From the NCBI GenBank assembly GCA_903839035.1, contig CAIMAQ010000021.1, positions 1-40,074 on the forward strand: 40,074 nucleotides of DNA. The letters are read 5' to 3'. Each line of letters starts with the position of its first letter. Positions within the stretch are counted from its first letter, which is position 1. Positions 35,524 to 40,074 of this stretch are shown one piece after another. The notes under the pieces are model-generated. The model was not told the DNA's origin, ran no database searches, and worked only from the letters and a program-made list of their open reading frames with translations. Made by a program: the position numbers and the translations under genes. Source of the stretch: an uncultured Opitutia bacterium (GTDB lineage: Bacteria; Verrucomicrobiota; Verrucomicrobiia; Opitutales; Opitutaceae).

Positions 35524-36360
35524 TCAAGCGACGCGAACGCGGCGCGATGGCAGCGCCTCGAGCAGCGCGCGCGTGTACGCGTGCTGCGGGTTTTTGAGCA
35601 CGGCCCGCACCGTCCCGTGCTCGACGATCTTGCCGTGGTGCATCACGGCGACGTCATCCGCCACCTGCGCCACCACGCCGAAGTCATGCGTGATCAACAG
35701 CACCGAGCAGCCGAGTCCGCGCTGCAGGGTTTTGATGAGCCCGAGGATCTGCGCCTGGATCGTCACATCGAGTGCCGTCGTCGGCTCGTCCGCGATCAGC
35801 AGCTCCGGCCGGCAGACGAGCGCCATGGCAATCACCACGCGCTGACGCATCCCGCCGGACAGCTCGTGCGGATACTGGTCGAAGCACATCTCCGCCTGCG
35901 CGATGCCCACCTGCCCGAGCATCTCGACCGTCAGCCGCCGCGCCTCGGCCTGGTCCACCTTCCGGTGCAGCAGGATGGCCTCGGCGATCTGGCTGCCGAC
36001 GGAGTGGACCGGCGAGAGCGCCGTCATCGGCTCCTGGAAAATCATGCTGATCAACCCGCCCCGCACCTTGTACAGCGCCTCCGATGTCTCGCCCAGCGCC
36101 GCGAGGTCAATCTCCCCCGCCCGCGCCGAGCGAAACAGGATCTTCCCGCCCGTGATTCGCCCCGGCGGCTGGATGAGCCGCAGGATGGAGTACGCCGTGA
36201 CGCTCTTCCCCGACCCGCTTTCGCCGACCAGGGCTAGGGTCCGCCCCCGCATGAGCGAAAACGACACCCCATCCACCGCCGGCACCACCCCCTCCTCCGT
36301 AAAAAACCCGGTCGATAGATTCTCGACCTCAAGCAACGGAAGTTCAGCGGGGTAAGCCAT
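35524..36360 (-). CDS. OppD/DppD-type ABC transporter ATP-binding protein
   Basis: The 278-residue ATPase has Walker A GESGSGKS at about 46-53, the Q-loop in [13 protein letters not shown], the signature [15 protein letters not shown] and Walker [13 protein letters not shown]. As with its partner, the C-terminal oligo_HPY extension is absent: it ends at [12 protein letters not shown] plus seven residues. The start at 36360 (MAYPAELP) is chosen. Both genes face away from tRNA-Gln. OppD and OppF normally work as a pair on the same permease for peptides or glycosides. Confidence 0.9.
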   Translation of the reverse strand: MAYPAELPLLEVENLSTGFFTEEGVVPAVDGVSFSLMRGRTLALVGESGSGKSVTAYSILRLIQPPGRITGGKILFRSARAGEIDLAALGETSEALYKVRGGLISMIFQEPMTALSPVHSVGSQIAEAILLHRKVDQAEARRLTVEMLGQVGIAQAEMCFDQYPHELSGGMRQRVVIAMALVCRPELLIADEPTTALDVTIQAQILGLIKTLQRGLGCSVLLITHDFGVVAQVADDVAVMHHGKIVEHGTVRAVLKNPQHAYTRALLEALPSRRVRVA

Positions 36361-36470
36361 CGCCGCCAGCAAACGCGCGGCAAGTGGTCGCTGCAAGTTC
36401 CGAGGTGGAACGCGTTGTCCCTAACGCGTTTGCTTGGGAATGCGGCGCCTCCACCGCGTTCGCTCGGCGC

Positions 36471-36498
36471 TGACAGCTGACCGCTGACAGCTGACCGC
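36471..36498. repeat. tandem 14-bp duplication
   Basis: TGACAGCTGACCGC occurs twice without a gap, at 36471-36484 and 36485-36498, perfectly conserved. It lies in the gap between oppD-type and tRNA genes, just upstream of the putative tRNA promoter. Nearby, AACGCGTT is repeated at 36409-36416 and 36423-36430. Each copy is a palindrome, so they can fold as an 8-bp hairpin. Confidence 0.8.
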
Positions 36499-36510
36499 TA
36501 GTTTAGTGCC

Positions 36511-36538
36511 TTGACCGTCCCCGCCCCCGGCGCACTGT
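36511..36538 (+). promoter_or_regulatory. putative promoter of the tRNA-Gln gene
   Basis: TTGACC (36511-36516) is followed after 16 bases by CACTGT (36533-36538), placing a start point near 36546, about 8 bases before the tRNA 5' end at 36554. The distance is right for a tRNA promoter, and the element repeats the hflX pattern. Confidence 0.45.
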
Positions 36539-36553
36539 TTGGCGCTCCATCAC

Positions 36554-36627
36554 TGCCTGATGGTGTAATGGTAGCACAGGCGACTTTGACTCGCCTAGTC
36601 ATGGTTCGAATCCATGTCGGGCAGCCA
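36554..36627 (+). tRNA. tRNA-Gln (anticodon TTG)
   Basis: The gene folds into a standard cloverleaf: acceptor stem 36554-36560 with 36617-36623, D arm around GTG...CAC (36563-36577), anticodon stem GGCGA/TCGCC with a 7-base loop CTTTGAC, and T arm CATGG/CCATG around TTCGAAT. The anticodon TTG is at 36586-36588. A discriminator G at 36624 and an encoded CCA (36625-36627) end it. The acceptor stem has one G-T pair. No second copy of its 3' end was found downstream, so no attachment site can be shown. Confidence 0.96.
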
Positions 36628-36833
36628 TTCGACGCGGCCCTCGCGCCCGCCCTGCTTGGTAGCCACCCCATCAGCCACCATGCTGCGAGCGATGGCCCCA
36701 AGGGTCATGCCGCCAGCCCTATAAAACCCACCGGCCGCGGTTTCAGGGAGTACCGGCACGGCGTGGCAATGCTGCGACAGTACACCGCCGCGATATACTT
36801 CGCTATGTCGTTTGAACTGGATAATATCACCTT

Positions 36834-37295
36834 GTGGCCATCAACAATGAAGATGAATCCAAGCTCAGCATCGCCAGTAAAAATACACGCGCCGCAGCCT
36901 ACGTAGCTGCGCGTGATAATAGAACAGCGGCTTTTGTCGCTGCGGTTGTTGCGGCCAAGGATGAGTATTTTGACTTTCTTGTTGCTGCTCTCGCCATCTC
37001 TACTGCCGCGGCTAAAGCCGCTGCCGAAGCTGCCGCTCATGTCGCTGAAGCCGCTGCCGAAGCTGCTAGTAAAGCCGTTACCGAAGCTGCCGCTGCCGCG
37101 GCCTTTGCCGCGGCATCGGCATCGGCCTTTGCTATTTCTTCTGAAGTAGCGAGGAAAGCTGGGGACGCCGAGTTTGGTGCGAGCTTGAAGGCCAAATATT
37201 TGGCCGACCACGCCTACGAACACGCCGAAGTAATATACAAGGCCGCCCTCGAAAAGGCGGACGCCGAATACAGCGCAAGCCTGCTAGCCAACTAA
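36834..37295 (+). CDS. Ala-rich ORF of atypical composition
   Basis: This 153-residue frame begins with a GTG at 36834 after an in-frame stop at 36822. The translation is strongly Ala-rich and helical, with segments AAAKAAAEAAAHVAEAAAEAAS and AASASAFAISSEVA, and ends with AYEHAEVIYKAALEKADAEYSASLL. The run AAKAAAEAAAHVAEAAAEAA has a 30-bp-scale repeat at DNA level, with copies of AAAGCCGCTGCCGAAGC starting at 37014, 37047 and 37071. Third codon positions are far less GC-rich than in neighbours, by eye near half, which suggests transfer. The composition resembles small immunity proteins or coiled-coil proteins, but no family is established. The opposite strand also has an open frame, so the call is uncertain. 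Confidence 0.4.
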   Translation: MAINNEDESKLSIASKNTRAAAYVAARDNRTAAFVAAVVAAKDEYFDFLVAALAISTAAAKAAAEAAAHVAEAAAEAASKAVTEAAAAAAFAAASASAFAISSEVARKAGDAEFGASLKAKYLADHAYEHAEVIYKAALEKADAEYSASLLAN

Positions 37296-37311
37296 GGCTC
37301 ACGCCTCTGAC

Positions 37312-37527
37312 CTAGAACGCGCAGTCCTTGGCGGTCCCGAGAGGCAATTCGGCCACCTCGGCTGAAGTCATAGGTCGCCCCGCCAATTTCCCGCGCCACG
37401 AGTTTTCCCGCGGAGTTGAAATACTCCGTACGCCCCCCCGCACATACCCCACGACCTTCCCCATGGTGGCCGATAAGGGGGCAGGCTGATCCTTGATACC
37501 ATCTTGACCGCTTTCCCGAACCGGCAT
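37312..37527 (-). pseudogene. frameshifted remnant of a GxxxGYxRxGxTEYF-type repeat protein
   Basis: Two overlapping minus-strand frames look like one broken gene. The first, from 37527 or 37464, reads GKVVGYVRGG and then turns to nonsense. The second begins at 37432 with RTEYFNSAGKLVAREIGG and continues ATYDFSRGG. The switch is at a run of seven G residues (37439-37433): one more G or two fewer would join the frames as YVRGG-RTEYF. The repeating pattern (GKxVGY, YFxxxGKLVAREIGG, YDxS) is like small beta-flower repeats found at the ends of toxin or surface proteins. The start is missing and the end uncertain, so it is treated as a pseudogene. Confidence 0.4.
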
Positions 37528-37605
37528 TCGTGCCGTTCATCCTTCGCTCTGCTCCGCTCGACGCGAAACCCTTGAGTTTAGGGGTGGGCGGGGCTGACTC
37601 GGGGG

Positions 37606-39414
37606 ATGCAACCCAAACTTCTGTCATTACGCCTGATCGGTTCCTTGGTTCGTGCCGGCTTGGTCGCCGGTGTCGCGATCTTCACGGCCGCGAGCGCGCG
37701 GGCCACTGATCAGGCGGACTGGATCACCAAGAGTAACCTCAACGCCCAGGTGCTGCTCGACGCGACAGCCAAGGTGGCGCCGGAATTCGCGGGCCGCATC
37801 GGCGTGCGGGGTTTGGATGACCAGATCGCCGACCTCACCGCCGGCAATGACGAGCGCACGCGCCTGCTGACGACCGCGGCGCGGGACGAGCTCGCCAAAC
37901 GGGCGATGATCGAGACCGACCCGCGCGTGCAGCAGGACCTCGCCATCCTGATCAAGTCCGCCAACGACCGTCTCACCACCTCCGCGCTCAACGAAAAGCT
38001 CACCCTGCCCTACGGCAACGTGCCACAGCTGATCTTCTTCGGCGAGTTCAGCCTGCTCGACGACCAGATCGAGGCCGCCCGCCGGCCCGCCGCGCTGGTG
38101 CGCCTGAAGCGTTACACGGGTCTCATGCCCGGCACCCAGCCGATCACCGAGCTCGCCAAGGAGCGTTACAACGAACGGGTCGGCAACCCCGCGCTGCTCC
38201 CGCCGTTCAAGGGCGAAGTCGAAAACCACCTCGCGGCGATCCCGCAGTACGCCGCCGGCATCCGAAAGCTCTACGCCAAATACGGCATCGACAAACTCGA
38301 CGGCGCGCCGGCCACCCTCGCGGCGCTCGACGCCCAGCTCAACGATTACGCGGCGTGGCTGCGCAGCACGGTCCTGCCCAAGGCGCGCACCGACGCCCGC
38401 CTCCCCGCCGAACTTTATGCCGACAACCTCAAGAACATCGGCCTCGATCTCTCGCCGCAGGACCTGATTAAGAAGGCTCAGCTCGCGTTCGCCGAGTACC
38501 GCAACGAGATGAAGGCGCTCGCGCCGCTGGTCGCGAAGGAACACGGCTTCATCGATCCCGATTACCGCGCCGTCATCCGGGAATTGAAGAAGTCCCAGCT
38601 CACCAAGGCCGAGGTCGAGCCGTATTACCACGAGATCATCGGCCAGATTGAAGAGATTATCCGCCGCGAAAAGATCGTGACGCTCCCCGACCGTCCGATG
38701 CAGATGCGCATCGCCTCCGACGCCGAAAACGCCGCGCAACCCGCGCCGCATTTCCAGCCGCCGCCGCTCATCGGCACGAAGGGTGAACAGGGCGTGTTCG
38801 TCCTGACCACGAGCAACCCCGGCGCCGGCGGCAAGGCCGCGTCGTTCGACGACTTCACGTACAAGGCCGGCGCCTGGACGCTCACCGCGCACGAAGGCCG
38901 TCCCGGCCACGACCTGCAGTTCGCCGCGATGGTCGAGCGCGGCGTGTCGCTCGCGCGCAGCCTCTTCGCGTTCAACAGCGTCAACGTCGAGGGCTGGGCG
39001 CTCTACGCCGAGGCCGAGACGAAACCCTACGAGCCGCTCGACGGCCAGCTGATCGCGCTGCAGCACCGGCTCATGCGCTCCGCGCGCGCGATGCTCGATC
39101 CCATGCTCAACCTCGGGCTGATCACGCGCGAGCGCGGCTTCGAGATCCTCACGCAGGACGTGTGCCTGTCCGAGGGCATGGCCAACCAGGAGCTCGACCG
39201 CTATACCTTCCGCTCACCCGGCCAAGCTTGCGCGTATTTCTACGGCTACACCCGCCTGATGGAGACGCGCACCGCCACGGAGCTCGCGCTCGGCAAGAAA
39301 TTCGACCGCCAGACGTTCAACGATTTTGTCATCGGCGAAGGCCTGCTCCCGCCCGAACTGCTCGCCAAGGCTGTCCGCGAGAAGTTCATCCCGGCGCAGC
39401 AGAAGAAGGAGTGA
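37606..39414 (+). CDS. secreted DUF885-family protein, metallopeptidase-like
   Basis: The 602-residue protein starts with a signal peptide (core VRAGLVAGVAIFTAAS, cut near ARA). The DUF885 body is alpha-helical and carries the zinc-binding-like motif HEGRPGH with His429, Glu430 and His435. A downstream Glu462 in VEGWALYAE follows, as in gluzincin-type peptidases. The late segment GQACAYFYGYTRLMETR is also family-like. Members are widespread and mostly uncharacterised; peptidase or carboxypeptidase activity is inferred from the motif only. The ATG at 37606 directly follows GGGGG, one of the few purine-rich leaders here. It is convergent with the GreA-like gene. Confidence 0.88.
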   Translation: MQPKLLSLRLIGSLVRAGLVAGVAIFTAASARATDQADWITKSNLNAQVLLDATAKVAPEFAGRIGVRGLDDQIADLTAGNDERTRLLTTAARDELAKRAMIETDPRVQQDLAILIKSANDRLTTSALNEKLTLPYGNVPQLIFFGEFSLLDDQIEAARRPAALVRLKRYTGLMPGTQPITELAKERYNERVGNPALLPPFKGEVENHLAAIPQYAAGIRKLYAKYGIDKLDGAPATLAALDAQLNDYAAWLRSTVLPKARTDARLPAELYADNLKNIGLDLSPQDLIKKAQLAFAEYRNEMKALAPLVAKEHGFIDPDYRAVIRELKKSQLTKAEVEPYYHEIIGQIEEIIRREKIVTLPDRPMQMRIASDAENAAQPAPHFQPPPLIGTKGEQGVFVLTTSNPGAGGKAASFDDFTYKAGAWTLTAHEGRPGHDLQFAAMVERGVSLARSLFAFNSVNVEGWALYAEAETKPYEPLDGQLIALQHRLMRSARAMLDPMLNLGLITRERGFEILTQDVCLSEGMANQELDRYTFRSPGQACAYFYGYTRLMETRTATELALGKKFDRQTFNDFVIGEGLLPPELLAKAVREKFIPAQQKKE

Positions 39415-39447
39415 GGGGGTACGCGCCTCTGAGCACCGAAGATGTCC

Positions 39448-39527
39448 CGCAGAGACGCTGAGACGCAGAGGGATTTGAAGGTTCTTCTGATCACAACTCA
39501 CTTTCTCCACGTCTCAGCGTCTCTGCG
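39448..39527. repeat. inverted repeat, CGCAGAGA 8-bp-unit family
   Basis: CGCAGAGACGCTGAGACG (39448-39465) has a perfect 18-base reverse complement at 39510-39527. The left side reads as 8-bp units CGCAGAGA, CGCTGAGA, CGCAGAGG. The 44-base loop is AT-rich. It lies between the convergent DUF885 and GreA-like genes and could serve both as a transcription stop. Confidence 0.9.
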
Positions 39528-39536
39528 TGAGACATT

Positions 39537-40074
39537 TTAATCTTCTTCGATTTCGGGCGGGCGGATGGCGGTGAGCAGTCGGTCGAGCTCGGCTTGGGTC
39601 GGGTTGCGGAGGGCGCGGATGGTCAGGAGGGCGGCACCGGCGGGGAGCGTGACGGTGGCGGGCGTGTTGGGCGTCAGGCCCAGCACGGCGGCGGCCAGGG
39701 GGGAATTGTGCGGCAGGCATTCGATGCCTGACTCGGGGTCGGTCGCGGTCTCGCCGTGCGTCGTGATGAGAAACGTGAACGTGTGCTTTCGCTTCGTCGC
39801 CAGGTCCTGCTTCTCCAGCGTGACCACGTGCCCGAGTAGCAGCGTGTCCGTCGGCTTGGTCAGCCACAGGGTGGGATCCACCTCGATGAACGTGTTGCGG
39901 GCGACAAACCGGTCGAGCGCCGTCATCTTGCGGTCCACCGCGCGGATGGCGTCCTTCGCCGCCTTGAACCCGAAGTTCTCGCGCAGGTCGCCCTGGCTGT
40001 GCGCCTCCACCTTGTCCTTCACCAGGTCCACGCGCTTGCGCTTCAGCGCCTCGAACTCCTCCGCCAGCACGCGG
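39537..40074 (-). CDS. GreA/GreB-family transcription elongation factor, 5' end cut by the window
   Basis: About 178 residues are visible. An N-terminal coiled coil contains EALKRKRVDLVKDKVEAHSQGDLRENFGFKAAKD, where GDLREN...AAKD is the family signature. A C-terminal FKBP-like domain follows, with VVTLEKQDLATK and SPLAAAVLGLTPNTPATV. These factors insert their coiled coil into the RNA polymerase channel to cleave backtracked RNA. A GTG at 40070 is in frame, but the frame continues to the window edge, so the real start may lie outside. The acidic tip residues are less clear than in GreA, so GreB-like or a lineage-specific paralogue is possible. Confidence 0.85.
   Translation of the reverse strand, partial: RVLAEEFEALKRKRVDLVKDKVEAHSQGDLRENFGFKAAKDAIRAVDRKMTALDRFVARNTFIEVDPTLWLTKPTDTLLLGHVVTLEKQDLATKRKHTFTFLITTHGETATDPESGIECLPHNSPLAAAVLGLTPNTPATVTLPAGAALLTIRALRNPTQAELDRLLTAIRPPEIEED

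Noticed and set aside
36705-37223. Minus-strand 172-residue frame opposite the Ala-rich ORF
   Set aside because: Its Gly/Ser/Phe repeats are the mirror of the Ala codon repeats on the plus strand; it starts with GTG and has no recognisable motif. Not fully excluded.
36554-37605. tRNA-Gln as an integration site with attL/attR
   Set aside because: No direct repeat of the tRNA 3' end was found downstream in the window and no integrase gene is present.

Overview
The window is a GC-rich chromosomal segment of what looks like a Verrucomicrobiota bacterium, most likely Opitutales/Opitutaceae. This is inferred from gene content and style (PPK2 kinases, Gfo/Idh and sugar isomerase genes, a GH95-like enzyme, phytanoyl-CoA dioxygenase-like proteins, a PEP-CTERM-like leader remnant, C-rich leaders instead of Shine-Dalgarno sites), not from a marker gene. 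No phage, transposase, CRISPR array or rRNA was seen.

Layout. 1-4.8 kb: a cut membrane protein, a Lys/Ala-rich small protein, a glyoxalase-fold protein, two divergent polyphosphate kinases (single-domain PPK2 and two-domain PPK2/PAP type) and an SDR oxidoreductase. 5.2-7.6 kb: an unusual single-chain 2-oxoacid dehydrogenase E1 (alpha plus beta) with a C-terminal lipoyl domain. 7.6-13.2 kb, minus strand: an orphan solute-binding protein coupled to a secreted helical-repeat protein, then a sugar module of two isomerase/epimerases and a Gfo/Idh/MocA dehydrogenase. 13.2-13.9 kb: non-coding DNA with a leader-peptide gene remnant. 13.9-20.2 kb: Xaa-Pro aminopeptidase, a small membrane protein, pyruvate phosphate dikinase, a phytanoyl-CoA dioxygenase-like protein and a small secreted protein. 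20.5-24.6 kb: an NAD-dependent epimerase-like SDR and the KorAB-type 2-oxoacid:ferredoxin oxidoreductase pair. 24.9-28.1 kb, minus strand: a secreted GH95-like glycosidase and a secreted alpha/beta hydrolase. 28.4-34.3 kb: an unrecognised protein, thymidine kinase, a beta-propeller lactonase, a lone CheY-like receiver, a second dioxygenase and HflX. 34.5-36.4 kb: two OppD/OppF-type ATPases without permeases. 36.55 kb: tRNA-Gln(TTG), followed by a roughly 1 kb stretch of foreign-looking composition with an Ala-rich ORF and a frameshifted remnant. 37.6-40.1 kb: a secreted DUF885 protein and a cut GreA/GreB-family factor.

How it works together. Central carbon and energy genes dominate. The E1-lipoyl fusion and KorAB both act on 2-oxoacids, PPDK connects pyruvate and PEP with AMP as a product, and the two PPK2-type enzymes could rebuild ADP and ATP from AMP using polyphosphate. 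The secreted glycosidase, hydrolase, sugar isomerases and oxidoreductases fit a life on plant or algal polysaccharides.

The most striking structure is between the genes. At least twelve gaps hold long imperfect inverted repeats that belong to several sequence families but share one design: each arm is a run of degenerate 7-10 bp units. In at least four gaps the repeats are nested, one family sitting inside the loop of another.
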